64,000 nt of DNA, taken from Micromonospora cremea (lineage in GTDB: Bacteria > Actinomycetota > Actinomycetes > Mycobacteriales > Micromonosporaceae). The stretch covers positions 2,418,001-2,482,000 of the forward strand of contig NZ_FSQT01000001.1 of assembly GCF_900143515.1 (NCBI RefSeq), read 5' to 3'. This document shows positions 1 through 8,449 of the stretch, one piece after another; the stretch's first letter is position 1, and the number at the start of each line of letters is the position of its first letter. The position numbers were made by a program, and so were the translations under genes. Below the pieces are notes generated by a model. That model did not search any database and was not told the origin of the DNA. It saw only the letters and a program-made list of their open reading frames with translations.

Positions 1-293
1 CCGGTGTCGGCGCCGAGCCGGACGCTGTCGTCGTCCACCCGGAACCGGACCCGCACGTGGGGCGCGCCGTCGCGGGCGAGTTCCACGGCGGTCACCTTGC
101 CGACCCGCACCCCGGCGACCCGCACCTCGTTGCCGGTGACGAGTCCACTGGCGTCGTGAAAGGCCGCCTGGTAGCCGCGTCCGGTGAGATCGGCCAGCCG
201 GTCGAGCTGGAAGGCGCCCAGCAGGGCGGTGACGATCAGCACCAGACCGAGCGTGCCGACGACCACGGGGTTGCGTTCCCGAAACGGTGTCAC
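1..293 (-). CDS. Mce-family substrate-binding protein, third in operon (partial, cut by window edge)
   Basis: Only the first 97 or so residues are in the window. The reading frame starts at a GTG (291-293) that overlaps the stop of the preceding Mce gene in the usual GTGA arrangement. The visible part has a single N-terminal hydrophobic segment (VVVGTLGLVLIVTALLGAF) followed by the Mce signature around EVRVAGVRVGKV, the same beta-barrel start seen in the two upstream Mce proteins. Mce proteins form hexameric rings or tubes that carry lipids between the outer envelope and YrbE permeases. The C-terminus lies outside the window. Confidence 0.85.
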   Translation of the reverse strand, partial: MTPFRERNPVVVGTLGLVLIVTALLGAFQLDRLADLTGRGYQAAFHDASGLVTGNEVRVAGVRVGKVTAVELARDGAPHVRVRFRVDDDSVRLGADT

Positions 294-1321
294 TGGCTGC
301 CTCCGGCGCATCGGGCGGCCGGGGCGCTGAACGTGGGCAGGTCGAGCGGCGCCCGGCCCGACACCGCCACGTTGCCGTCGAAGTCGCAGAGGTAGAAGTT
401 GAACCACGAGCCGTGGGAGGCGACGCGGGTCAGCGACTCGTACCGTTCCGGCAGCCGCCCGAGGGTGCTGTCGATGACGGCCGCGTTGCGGTTGAGGGTG
501 CCGGAGAGTTCGTCCAGGGCACGCACGTCCGCGGCGAGCGGTGGTCGTACGTCGCGTAGCAGCGACGACGTGGCATCGGTGAGCTCACCGATGCTGACCA
601 GCGACTCGCCGATGGCCGTGCGGTCGGCGGACAACCCGGAGACGAACTGCTGGAGCTGGCTGATGCTCTGGTCGAGATTCTGGTCCCGTTCGGCCAGCGT
701 GCCCAGGACGCCGTTGAGGTTGGTGATGACCCGCCCGATGACGGCGTCCCGGTCGGCGAGGGTGTTGGTCAGTGACGCGGTGCGTTGCAGCAGGCTGCTG
801 ACCGTGCCGCCCTCGCCCTGCAGCACCTGGATGATTTCGTAGGCGAGCTTGTTGACGTCCTCCGGGTTGAGTGCCGTGAACAGGGGCCGGAATCCGTTGA
901 ACAACACCGTGAGGTCCAGCGCCGGCGTCGTCTGGCCGAGCGGGATCAGGCCGTCGGGCCGCAGTGGCCGCCCCTCCCCTGGCCCTTCGCTCAGCGCCAC
1001 GTACCGCTGGCCCACCAGGTTGCGGTAGCGGATCTTGGCACGGACGCTGGTGGCCACCGGAACGTCGGAGGTGACCGTGAAGGTCACCTCGGCGAGCGTG
1101 TCGTCGACGACCCTGATGCCGCTGACCCGGCCGACCTGCACGCCAGCGACGCGGACGTCGTCGCCGGGGAGCAGGCCGGTGACGTCGGTGAACCGGGCCC
1201 GGTAGGTGACGCCGCCCGGTGGAAAGGCACCGAGGGTCTGCGCGAGCAGCGCCGTCAGCAGCAGGGTCACCGCGGCGAAGACCACCAGCTTCAGCAGGGG
1301 TGCCACCGTTCTGGTGCTCAT
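290..1321 (-). CDS. Mce-family lipid-transport protein, second in operon
   Basis: About 343 residues. The ATG at 1319-1321 overlaps the previous stop by four bases, which is why this start is preferred over in-frame upstream codons that lie inside the neighbouring gene. An N-terminal membrane anchor (LKLVVFAAVTLLLTALLAQ) is followed by the MlaD/Mce domain with the GDDVRVAGVQVGRV motif (about residues 40-120), then a long helical region typical of Mce proteins (RTASLTNTLADRD). The C-terminal tail has two cysteines. It probably assembles with the other Mce proteins of this operon into a periplasmic-side lipid conduit. The lipid cargo cannot be told from sequence. Confidence 0.9.
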   Translation of the reverse strand: MSTRTVAPLLKLVVFAAVTLLLTALLAQTLGAFPPGGVTYRARFTDVTGLLPGDDVRVAGVQVGRVSGIRVVDDTLAEVTFTVTSDVPVATSVRAKIRYRNLVGQRYVALSEGPGEGRPLRPDGLIPLGQTTPALDLTVLFNGFRPLFTALNPEDVNKLAYEIIQVLQGEGGTVSSLLQRTASLTNTLADRDAVIGRVITNLNGVLGTLAERDQNLDQSISQLQQFVSGLSADRTAIGESLVSIGELTDATSSLLRDVRPPLAADVRALDELSGTLNRNAAVIDSTLGRLPERYESLTRVASHGSWFNFYLCDFDGNVAVSGRAPLDLPTFSAPAARCAGGSQ

Positions 1322-2607
1322 CGCGCGTTCACCACCCCTCCGCGCAGCAACGGCCCCCAGAGCAGGACCGCGATGTCGGGAACCTCCGCAGGCAGGATGC
1401 CGGTGACGGCACCGACCAGCGGCTTGACCAGCGCACGCTCCTCGCCGGTGGCGGCCCGACCCATCGCCGGGGAGCCGCTGGCCGGCACGGCCGCCGCCAG
1501 GCCGACCGGCAAGGGGGTACTCGGGCGAGCGTCGCCGTGGTCGTATCCGTCGACGATCGACACGCCGGGCGCCGGCCGCTTCGGTTGGGGCAGGCCCCGG
1601 CACTGCGGCCCGTCGTGCGCGCCGTAGACGGGCTCGTCGCGGCCCTTGTCGTACTTGCCGCCGTCGCGGGTGACCTCCAGGGTGACGTGCATCCGCCCGC
1701 CGGCGAAGGCCTTCTCGACGTGGGGTTGCAGGGCGACCAGGCCGCTCATCAGGCACGGATACTCGGGGGCGTAGGTGGCGAGCAGTTCCAGCACCGGGCG
1801 GCTCACCTGGCCGAGCTCGATGAGCTGGTCGCCGTGCCGGTCGAGGAAGCCGCGGGTGGCGTCGGCGGTGTCGGTGGTGTCGGCGAGGAACGCCGCCAAC
1901 TGTGCACGCTGGTCGGTGACGGTGCGGGCGGTGACGGTGACGTCCCGGAGCAGGGCCAGCAGGTCGGGCAGGGCGGCGTCGTAGCTGTCCAGCACGACGG
2001 CGAGCTTGCGGACGTCCTCGGCGATGGTCGGCATCGCCGGGTTGAGCTGCCGCAGGTACGCGCCGAGCCGCTCAACGTTCGCGCCGAGCTGCTCGCCGCG
2101 TCCGTCGAGGGCCGTGGCGATCGCGCCCAGCGTCGCGGCGAGCTGGTCGGGCCGCACCGCCTGGAGCAGCGGCAGCGCCTCGTCGAGGACGCGTTCCAGC
2201 TCGACGGCGGTGCGGCTGCGGTCCTGGGTGATCACCGCGCCGCCACGGATCGGTACGCCGCTGGCGCCGGCCGGTGGCACGAGTTCGACGTACCGCTCGC
2301 CGAAGAGCGTCTTGGGCAGCAGCCGGGCGCTGACGTCGGCGGGGATCCGCGGTGTGGTGCCCGGGTCCAGGGCCAGCCGGATCGTCGCGCCGGCGCCCTC
2401 GCTGCCGACCGAGCGCACCTCGCCGACGACGACCCCGCGGACCTTGACGTCGGCGCCCGGGCTGAGCTGCAGGCCGGATCGGCCGGCCTGCAGGGTGACC
2501 CAGGTGACCGACGTGAACGCCTTGCGGTACTGCAGCACGGAGGCGGTCAACGCCGCGGTCAGCACGGCGATGAAGACGATGCCGAGAATGCGATGTCTCA
2601 TGGTCAC
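1318..2607 (-). CDS. Mce-family lipid-transport protein, first in operon
   Basis: About 429 residues, the longest Mce protein here. The start is a GTG (2605-2607) overlapping the permease stop by four bases; an ATG two codons later is an alternative. One N-terminal transmembrane helix (ILGIVFIAVLTAALTASVL) precedes the Mce domain with GADVKVRGVVVGEV near residues 50-65, followed by the extended alpha-helical domain and an unusual Pro/Gly-rich C-terminal third. As the first Mce gene behind the permeases it corresponds in position to MceA of mycobacterial operons. Position, not measured similarity, supports that equivalence. Confidence 0.9.
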   Translation of the reverse strand: MTMRHRILGIVFIAVLTAALTASVLQYRKAFTSVTWVTLQAGRSGLQLSPGADVKVRGVVVGEVRSVGSEGAGATIRLALDPGTTPRIPADVSARLLPKTLFGERYVELVPPAGASGVPIRGGAVITQDRSRTAVELERVLDEALPLLQAVRPDQLAATLGAIATALDGRGEQLGANVERLGAYLRQLNPAMPTIAEDVRKLAVVLDSYDAALPDLLALLRDVTVTARTVTDQRAQLAAFLADTTDTADATRGFLDRHGDQLIELGQVSRPVLELLATYAPEYPCLMSGLVALQPHVEKAFAGGRMHVTLEVTRDGGKYDKGRDEPVYGAHDGPQCRGLPQPKRPAPGVSIVDGYDHGDARPSTPLPVGLAAAVPASGSPAMGRAATGEERALVKPLVGAVTGILPAEVPDIAVLLWGPLLRGGVVNAR

Positions 2608-3407
2608 CCCGCGATCCGGACGGTGGTGGTGGCGCCCCAGATGGCCAGCGACAGGAAGAAGTCGACGATGTTGACCGCGACGATGGCGAGCCGCACGGCC
2701 CGTCCGACCGCGACGCCGACGCCGGCGGGCCCGCCGCTGGCGGTGTAGCCGTAGTAGCAGTGCACCAGCACCACGATCACGCTGAACACCAGCACCTTGC
2801 CGAAGGACCAGAGCACGTCCTCCGGCGGCAGGAACAGGTGGAAGTAGTAGTCGTACGTGCCGGCGGACTGTCCGAAGTAGTAGACCGCGATGGTGCGGGT
2901 GGCCAGGTAGCTGGCGAGCAGCCCCACCACGTAGAGCGGAATGACCGCGATGAATCCGGCGATCATGCGGGTGGTGACCAGGAACGGCAGCGAGGGCACC
3001 CCCATCACCTCGAGGGCGTCCACCTCCTCGGAGATCCGCATCGCCCCGAGCTGGGCGGTGAACCCGCAGCCCACGGTGGCCGACAGGGCCAGCGCCGCGA
3101 CCAGCGGGGAGATCTCCCGGGTGTTGAAGTACGCCGAGACGAAACCGGTGAAGGCGCTGCTGCCCAGCTGGTTGAGTGCCTGGTAGCCCTGGAGTCCGAC
3201 CTCGGTGCCGGTGAAGAAGGTCAGGAAGCAGATGACACCGACGGTGCCGCCGAGCACGGCGAGCGCGCCGGAGCCGAAGCTCACCTCCGCCAGCAGCCGG
3301 ATCACCTCGCGCTTGTAGCGGCGCACGGTGCGCGGCGCCCAGGCGAACGCCCGCAGGTAGAAGGCGAGCTGCCCGCCCAGGTTGTCGAGGTGCCGCAGCG
3401 CCAGCAC
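2604..3407 (-). CDS. YrbE/MlaE-type ABC transporter permease, second
   Basis: A 267-residue integral membrane protein of the MlaE family. It starts with GTG at 3405-3407, one base after the stop of the first permease, and its stop overlaps the first Mce gene. Several hydrophobic helices are visible, together with the conserved MlaE feature of a cytoplasmic coupling segment near EEVDALEVMGVPSLPFLV and the RMIAGFIAVIPLYVVG stretch. Mce systems use two such permeases (YrbEA and YrbEB) as a heterodimer driven by the Mkl ATPase encoded upstream. The tight spacing of all six genes shows one operon. Confidence 0.92.
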   Translation of the reverse strand: MLALRHLDNLGGQLAFYLRAFAWAPRTVRRYKREVIRLLAEVSFGSGALAVLGGTVGVICFLTFFTGTEVGLQGYQALNQLGSSAFTGFVSAYFNTREISPLVAALALSATVGCGFTAQLGAMRISEEVDALEVMGVPSLPFLVTTRMIAGFIAVIPLYVVGLLASYLATRTIAVYYFGQSAGTYDYYFHLFLPPEDVLWSFGKVLVFSVIVVLVHCYYGYTASGGPAGVGVAVGRAVRLAIVAVNIVDFFLSLAIWGATTTVRIAG

Positions 3408-3408
3408 G

Positions 3409-4179
3409 TCAGCTTCCCTTCTGCGGTACGACCTGGAAGTACACGGCCGTGACGATGAAGTTCAGCGCGAACAGCAGCATGAAGGTGATCACCACGCTCT
3501 GGTTGACCGCGTCGCCGACCCCCTTGGGGCCGCCCTTGGCGGTCATCCCCTTGTACGAGGCGACCAGCGCGGCGGCAGCGCCGAACAGCAGGGCCTTGAC
3601 CTCGCCGACCAGCAGGTCGGGCAGTTGCCCCAGGGCCTGGAAGCTGGCCAGGTACGCGCCGGGCGTGCCGCCCTGCAGGACCACGTTGAACAGGTAGCCA
3701 CCGGTCACCCCGACCACGCTGACCAGGCCGTTGAGCAGCACGGCGACCAGCATCGAGGCGAGCACGCGGGGCACCACGAGGCGGTGGATGGGGTCGATGC
3801 CCAGCACCTGCATCGCGTCGAGCTCCTCGCGGATCTTCCGGGAGCCGAGATCGGCGCAGATCGCCGAGCCGCCCGCACCGGCGATGATCAGCGCGGTGAC
3901 GATCGGCCCGGCCTCGCGGACCACCGCGAGCACCGACGCCGCGCCGGTGAACGACTGCGCGCCGAGCTGGCTGACCAGCGAGCCGAGCTGCAACGCGATG
4001 ACCGCGCCGAAGGGAATGGAGACCAGCGCGGCGGGCAGGATCGACACCGAGCTGATGAACCAGGCCTGCTGGATGAACTCGCGGACCTGCACCGGTCGGC
4101 GGCCGAGGCCGCGCAGGGTGTCCAGGCAGAACGCGAAGAACTCGCCGGTGTGGCGTACGGCGGTGACCGGTCCGCTCAT
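3409..4179 (-). CDS. YrbE/MlaE-type ABC transporter permease, first
   Basis: About 256 residues. The ATG at 4177-4179 overlaps the ATPase stop as ATGA, which fixes the start; the same frame stays open further upstream but only inside the ATPase gene. The protein has the MlaE-family layout: an amphipathic N-terminus (TLRGLGRRPVQVREFIQQAW), five or so membrane segments, and the coupling motif EELDAMQVLGIDPIHRLV. It is the partner of the second permease at 2604-3407 and would form the membrane channel through which the Mce assembly delivers lipid. Confidence 0.92.
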   Translation of the reverse strand: MSGPVTAVRHTGEFFAFCLDTLRGLGRRPVQVREFIQQAWFISSVSILPAALVSIPFGAVIALQLGSLVSQLGAQSFTGAASVLAVVREAGPIVTALIIAGAGGSAICADLGSRKIREELDAMQVLGIDPIHRLVVPRVLASMLVAVLLNGLVSVVGVTGGYLFNVVLQGGTPGAYLASFQALGQLPDLLVGEVKALLFGAAAALVASYKGMTAKGGPKGVGDAVNQSVVITFMLLFALNFIVTAVYFQVVPQKGS

Positions 4180-5183
4180 CGGGTCACCTCCGGCCCGTCC
4201 CCGGCCCGCGGTCCGCCCAGCGTGACGGTGGGCGCCCCGGTGTCGCGGAGGCCGGCGAAGGAGCCGGGTGGCGGCGTGACGCCGTGCTCCCGGCACCACT
4301 GCCCCGGTGGCCGCTCGGCGGCGCGGGGCAGCCCGTCCGACGGCGGCAGCTGCAGCGGGATGGGCGGCAGCGGTGGCAGTTCCACACCGGCGTCCGCCTC
4401 GGCTCGCAACTCCTCGGCGTCCTTCTCCTCGGCCATGCCGATCGGTCCGATGCGCTGGGCGTTGAGGAACTGCCGCACCACCGGCTCGGTGCTGGACAAC
4501 AACATCTCCCGCGCCCCGAACATGGCCAGATGCCCGTGGTAGATCAGGCCGATGTTGTCCGGCACCGTGCGCGCGGTGTTGATGTCGTGCGTGACGATCA
4601 GAAAGGTCGCCCCGGTCCGCTGGTTGAGGTCGATGATCAGCTGGTTCAGGTACGCGGTACGCACCGGGTCCAGCCCGGAGTCGGGCTCGTCGAAGAGGAC
4701 GATGCGGGGGTCGAGCACGAGCGCGCGGGCCAGGCCGGCTCGCTTGCGCATCCCACCGGAGATCTCCCCGGGCAGCTTCCGTTCGGCGCCGACCAGGCCG
4801 ACCATGTCGAGCTTCTCGGTGACCACCTCGCGGATCTGGGACTCGGACTTGCGGGTGTGCTCCCGCAGCGGGAAGGCGACGTTGTCGTAGATCGTCATCG
4901 AGCCGAACAGGGCGCCGTCCTGGAACAGCACCCCGAACAGCTTGCGCACCTCGTACAGCGCCCGCTCGGAGAGCCGGGGCAGATCCTTGCCCTCGATCCA
5001 GATCGACCCGGCGTCGGGGCGGAGCAGCCCCACCAGGGTCTTGAGGAACACCGACTTGCCGGTGCCGGACGGGCCCAGCAGCACGGATATCTCGCCGGCC
5101 GGCAGGGTCAGGCTGACGTCCGACCAGACCGGCTGGCCACCGAAGGACTTGGTCAGCCCCTGCACCGCCACCTCGACGCCCAT
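4176..5183 (-). CDS. Mkl/MlaF-type ATPase of the Mce lipid transporter
   Basis: A 335-residue ABC ATPase. Walker A is GPSGTGKS, the signature is ISGGMRKRAG (the ISGGM variant is characteristic of the Mkl/MlaF group) and Walker B is IVLFDEPDSGLDP with a switch histidine in IVTHDINTA. The last 80 residues are a Pro-rich extension of unknown role. It is the first gene of the Mce operon. In mycobacteria the mkl ATPase gene is separate from the mce operons, whereas here it heads the operon. A 166-bp gap (5184-5349) to the divergent sigma-factor gene must hold the promoters of both. Confidence 0.93.
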   Translation of the reverse strand: MGVEVAVQGLTKSFGGQPVWSDVSLTLPAGEISVLLGPSGTGKSVFLKTLVGLLRPDAGSIWIEGKDLPRLSERALYEVRKLFGVLFQDGALFGSMTIYDNVAFPLREHTRKSESQIREVVTEKLDMVGLVGAERKLPGEISGGMRKRAGLARALVLDPRIVLFDEPDSGLDPVRTAYLNQLIIDLNQRTGATFLIVTHDINTARTVPDNIGLIYHGHLAMFGAREMLLSSTEPVVRQFLNAQRIGPIGMAEEKDAEELRAEADAGVELPPLPPIPLQLPPSDGLPRAAERPPGQWCREHGVTPPPGSFAGLRDTGAPTVTLGGPRAGDGPEVTR

Positions 5184-5349
5184 CCACCCTCCCGTCTCGG
5201 GTCGCTACCTGAGACATCGCGGCGGCCCGGCCGGGCGTAACAACTTCTTTGCGCTACCTCGACAGCACGGAAGGTGAACTAGGCAAAGTGGCGTGCGTCT
5301 CGATAGCGTGCGGTTAACCCGCCGGTAACGAAGGTGCCTCGCGTCCCCC

Positions 5350-5922
5350 ATGACCACAGCGATCGAGCCAGAGCTCGTCCACCTGGCCGCCCACGGCGAC
5401 CAGGCAGCGGTCGCTGCCCTGCTCACCAACGTTCGGCCGGGCCTGGTCCGCTACTGTCGGGCCCGGCTGGGCCGCGTCGGCGGCGCGTACACCACCGCCG
5501 ACGACGTCGCCCAGGAGGTCTGTCTGGCGGTGTTGAAGGCCCTTCCCCGCTATCGCGACCAGGGCCGGCCGTTCTCCGCGTTCGTCTTCGCCATCGCCGC
5601 GAACAAGGTGGCCGACGCCCAGCGCGCGGCCCTCCGCGGCGCCGCCGTCATCGACGCCGATTTGGAGCAGGTGGACACCGCACCCGGGCCGGAGCAGCAG
5701 GCCGTCGCCACCGATCTGGCCCGACGACTCTCGGTGCTGCTGCACCGCCTCCCCGACGTCCAGCGGGAGATCATCACCCTCCGGGTGGCGGTCGGTCTCA
5801 CCGCCGAGGAGGTCGGCGCGATCCTCGGCATGTCGGCGCCGGCCGTACGGGTGGCCCAGTCCCGTGCCCTGTCCCGGCTCCGTACGCTTGCCGGCGACGG
5901 ACTTGACGAGGTGGCGGCATGA
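5350..5922 (+). CDS. sigD: SigD/ShbA-like ECF-type sigma factor
   Basis: A 190-residue sigma-70 family factor with regions 2 and 4 only. Region 2 is recognised by DDVAQEVCLAVLKALPRYRD, nearly the wording of mycobacterial SigD, and region 4 by AEEVGAILGMSAPAVRVAQS. The following gene encodes an RsdA-like protein overlapping by four bases, which is the SigD-RsdA arrangement. In Streptomyces the related factor ShbA drives the principal sigma gene; in mycobacteria SigD acts in stationary phase and starvation. The assignment to this subgroup rests on those motifs and the neighbour; the regulon here is unknown. Confidence 0.85.
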   Translation: MTTAIEPELVHLAAHGDQAAVAALLTNVRPGLVRYCRARLGRVGGAYTTADDVAQEVCLAVLKALPRYRDQGRPFSAFVFAIAANKVADAQRAALRGAAVIDADLEQVDTAPGPEQQAVATDLARRLSVLLHRLPDVQREIITLRVAVGLTAEEVGAILGMSAPAVRVAQSRALSRLRTLAGDGLDEVAA

Positions 5923-6803
5923 GCGAGCCCCGGGCGGACGGCGGCGAGGACGTGGACCTCGCCGCGATCCACCGCGACGACCTGCTCCTCGACGCGCTCG
6001 GCCGCGGCGAGCAGGAGGCCGACGCCGACGGCCTCACGGCGATGCTGGCCGCCTGGCGTGCCGAACTGACCGCGGACCAGCCGGACACCGTAGCCGACGG
6101 CGCCGCCCCGCCTCAACCCGACGGTCGCGTCCACAAGCTCCGGGTCGGCGCCCCCGTTCCCGGCCCGTCCCGGTGGCAACCGATCGGGCGGCGAGCCCTG
6201 GGGTTGGCCGCCGCGGTGTTCGCCCTGGTCATGCTGGCAACAGGGCTGGGGGTCGCCAGCCACGACGCCGGACCGACCAGCCCGTTGTGGTCGCTGACCA
6301 AGGTGCTCCATCCCGAGCGGGCGGAAGTGCTCGGCGTCGAACACACCACCGCCCGTGCCCGCGAGGCCGTCGCGGCGGGACGGTACGACGAGGCCCGGCA
6401 ACTGATCGACCAGGCCCAGCGGGACCTGGGCCGGATCACCGACCCGGCCGACGCCACCCGCCTGCGCGCCGACATCGACGCCGTCCGGCGGGACCTAACC
6501 GCGCAGGGGTGCCCCGGGTGGCCCCGCTGCGCGACGTCCCCGGTGGCCCCGACGCCGTCGCCCGCCGTGTCGACCGCCACCGCCCCCGAGGCCTCCGGCG
6601 CCCCGGCACCCGGCAGGACGACGCCAGCGCCACAGCGTCCGGCGCCGGCGCCCTCGCCGACCGCCACCGCCAAACCGTTACTGCCCCGACTTCCGCTGCC
6701 GTCGGCGCCGGCTCCGTCGCTGTTGCCGTCGCTGTTGCCGTCGCTGGTGCCGTCGCTACCCGCACTGCCACTGCCGCTGCCGACCGGCGACCTGCTCGGC
6801 TGA
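5919..6803 (+). CDS. rsdA: RsdA-like anti-sigma-D factor, membrane anchored
   Basis: A 294-residue protein translationally coupled to sigD (ATGA overlap). Residues 11-45 (DLAAIHRDDLLLDALG and the following acidic helix ending in LAAWRAEL) match the short sigma-D-binding segment of RsdA. A single transmembrane helix follows at about 86-108 (LGLAAAVFALVMLATG), then an exported helical segment (ARAREAVAAGRYDEARQL) and a long Pro/Ala/Ser tail. The last 40 residues are a near-periodic LLPSLLPSLVPSLP run. The topology puts the sigma-binding part in the cytoplasm. In mycobacteria RsdA is degraded by the Clp system to free SigD; this is known for the family, not shown here. Confidence 0.78.
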   Translation: MSEPRADGGEDVDLAAIHRDDLLLDALGRGEQEADADGLTAMLAAWRAELTADQPDTVADGAAPPQPDGRVHKLRVGAPVPGPSRWQPIGRRALGLAAAVFALVMLATGLGVASHDAGPTSPLWSLTKVLHPERAEVLGVEHTTARAREAVAAGRYDEARQLIDQAQRDLGRITDPADATRLRADIDAVRRDLTAQGCPGWPRCATSPVAPTPSPAVSTATAPEASGAPAPGRTTPAPQRPAPAPSPTATAKPLLPRLPLPSAPAPSLLPSLLPSLVPSLPALPLPLPTGDLLG

Positions 6804-6809
6804 CCGGAC

Positions 6810-6834
6810 CACCGCCCGGTGGACCCGGGCGGTG
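6810..6834. terminator. Hairpin between convergent genes
   Basis: A perfect 10-bp stem (CACCGCCCGG and its complement) with a 5-base loop lies between the stop of the anti-sigma gene and the stop of the convergent hydrolase. With no other feature in the 47-bp gap it is best read as a bidirectional terminator; there is no clear U-tract. Confidence 0.6.
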
Positions 6835-6850
6835 CCGTCGTGCTCCTCGG

Positions 6851-7684
6851 TCAGCCCTGCTGCTCGTCCACAAAGGCGAGCGTGGCCGCGGCGAACAGCG
6901 GCGAGCTGAAGATGTTGTAGTGGGTCAGGCCGGGCAGGATCGCGAGCGCGTGACCACCCTTCGGCCGGCCCTCCCCCATCCAGCCGCCGTCCCGGAGGCC
7001 ACCGTCGAGCAGGTTGAAGACCTCGACGTAGTGGCTCGGCGGTGCCATGTCGGCATCGCCGGCCACAATCAGCGTTGGCACCCGCAGACTCCGAACCTCC
7101 TCGGTGAGGTCGAAGCCGTTCGCCATCAACTCGCCGATCTTGTCCAGCAACCGGGGGAAGTCCTCGGGTCGCGGCGCCACCCGCTGGTACAGCTGGTACA
7201 TCGGCGTGTCCTTCATGAACTCGGCGGCGGCGCCGCTGACCTGGCCCTGCTGCGCGCGCATCTCCGGATAGATCGCGTCGGACCGGATGTGGGCCGAGGC
7301 CGCGACGAGCCGGCCCACCTTCGCCGGATACCTCACCGCTGCGCGCAGTGCCACCCCACCGCCGAGCGAGTAGCCCACGAGGTCCGGCTTGTCCAACCCG
7401 AGATGGTCGATGAGCGCCGCGATGTCGTCGGCCATGGCCCAGACGTCGAGCGGCCGGTCGATGTCGGCCGTCCGGCCATGCCCCTGCAGATCGACCGCGA
7501 TGACCTGGCGGCGCGCGGCCAGCGCGGGCAGCACCGGCCCGAACATCTCGCCGGACCCGAGACCTCCGTGCAACAGGATCAGCGGCTGCCCGGACCCCTG
7601 CGTCTCGTAGTAGAGGTTGATGCCGTTCACCTGGGCGTACTGGCCGACGCCCTGCGCCTGGGTCGTCCAATCGGTGGCGGTCAC
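6851..7684 (-). CDS. Alpha/beta-fold hydrolase
   Basis: About 277 residues starting from GTG at 7682-7684, chosen because GGACGGAG lies eight bases upstream; the frame is open further upstream but without a convincing site. The oxyanion-hole motif is LLHGGLGSG, the nucleophile elbow is GYSLGG (Ser) and the catalytic His is in GLTHYNIF near the C-terminus. The predicted acid is Asp in VAGDADMAPP. The N-terminal VNGINLYYETQGSGQP is typical of epoxide-hydrolase/haloperoxidase-like esterases. The substrate is not predictable. It stands alone, convergent with rsdA. Confidence 0.85.
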   Translation of the reverse strand: MTATDWTTQAQGVGQYAQVNGINLYYETQGSGQPLILLHGGLGSGEMFGPVLPALAARRQVIAVDLQGHGRTADIDRPLDVWAMADDIAALIDHLGLDKPDLVGYSLGGGVALRAAVRYPAKVGRLVAASAHIRSDAIYPEMRAQQGQVSGAAAEFMKDTPMYQLYQRVAPRPEDFPRLLDKIGELMANGFDLTEEVRSLRVPTLIVAGDADMAPPSHYVEVFNLLDGGLRDGGWMGEGRPKGGHALAILPGLTHYNIFSSPLFAAATLAFVDEQQG

Positions 7685-7842
7685 GATGATTCTCCGTCCT
7701 GGCTCGGGATCTGGTGTGGATTCGAGACCGCCGTGACGCCGGAAGACATCCAGACCGTGCGATCGGTACGGCACCGGTGCGGGCGGCCATCCCACCCTAC
7801 GCACGCATCCCGGAGACCGGGGGGACGCTGCGCCGCACACGA

Positions 7843-8215
7843 TCAGCGCGTGCCGTTTGCGAGCAGTGCCGCGACGGCCTTGGCCACCCGCCGCTGCCGG
7901 GTCTCCGGGGTCTTCGCGCCTTCGACCGCGAGCACGTGCTGGCGTTTGTTGGAGAGGACAGCGTTTCGAACTGCTGCCTGGCGCTCGGCTCCGCGTCGAG
8001 CGCGGCGGCCAGATCCGGCGGAACGTCGACCACCCGCGGCGCGGTGTCCAACTCCAGTTCGACGTCGATCTCATACCCCGCCGCGATGTTGATGGTGACC
8101 GCGACCCGCGGTTTCTTGCCGGAGCCGAGGGCCTGCACGATCTCCGCCGGCACCGTCATACCGGTGGCCGTCCTGCCACCGAGAAACAGGGTCGTACGAA
8201 ATCGTATGTCGAGGA
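7843..8215 (-). pseudogene. Decayed YdeI/DUF1905-type protein gene
   Basis: The beginning matches the DUF1905 start (IRFRTTLFLGGRTATG, then VPAEIVQALGSGKKPRVAVT). It then jumps directly to the C-terminal YdeI/OmpD-associated part (ELELDTAPRVVDVPPDLAAA), so about 25-30 residues of the middle are missing. Further on the frame shifts by one base near 7945; the expected ending (VEGAKTPETRQRRVAKAVAA) continues in another frame to the TGA at 7843-7845. No good start codon is visible upstream of the domain. Two independent lesions argue for a true pseudogene. The family is widespread in actinobacteria and of unknown function. Confidence 0.7.
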
Positions 8216-8449
8216 CATTAGACCCAGGCGGGGACGATGTTCGCCAGTTGCTGCACCAGTTCCGGCACCACTTTCCCATTCCGAGCAGCGACGGCGCTTT
8301 TGTGAAACAACGACCACCGGCTCGCGAAACGACACTGGACGAGTCATCCGGGACGGTTAGGGCGCGGATGGCCGGCCAGAATGCGACGACCGGATGCGCT
8401 TTCGCCAATCCGACCGGTCCCGGCCGTGCTGACGATTACGTTCGTTGAC

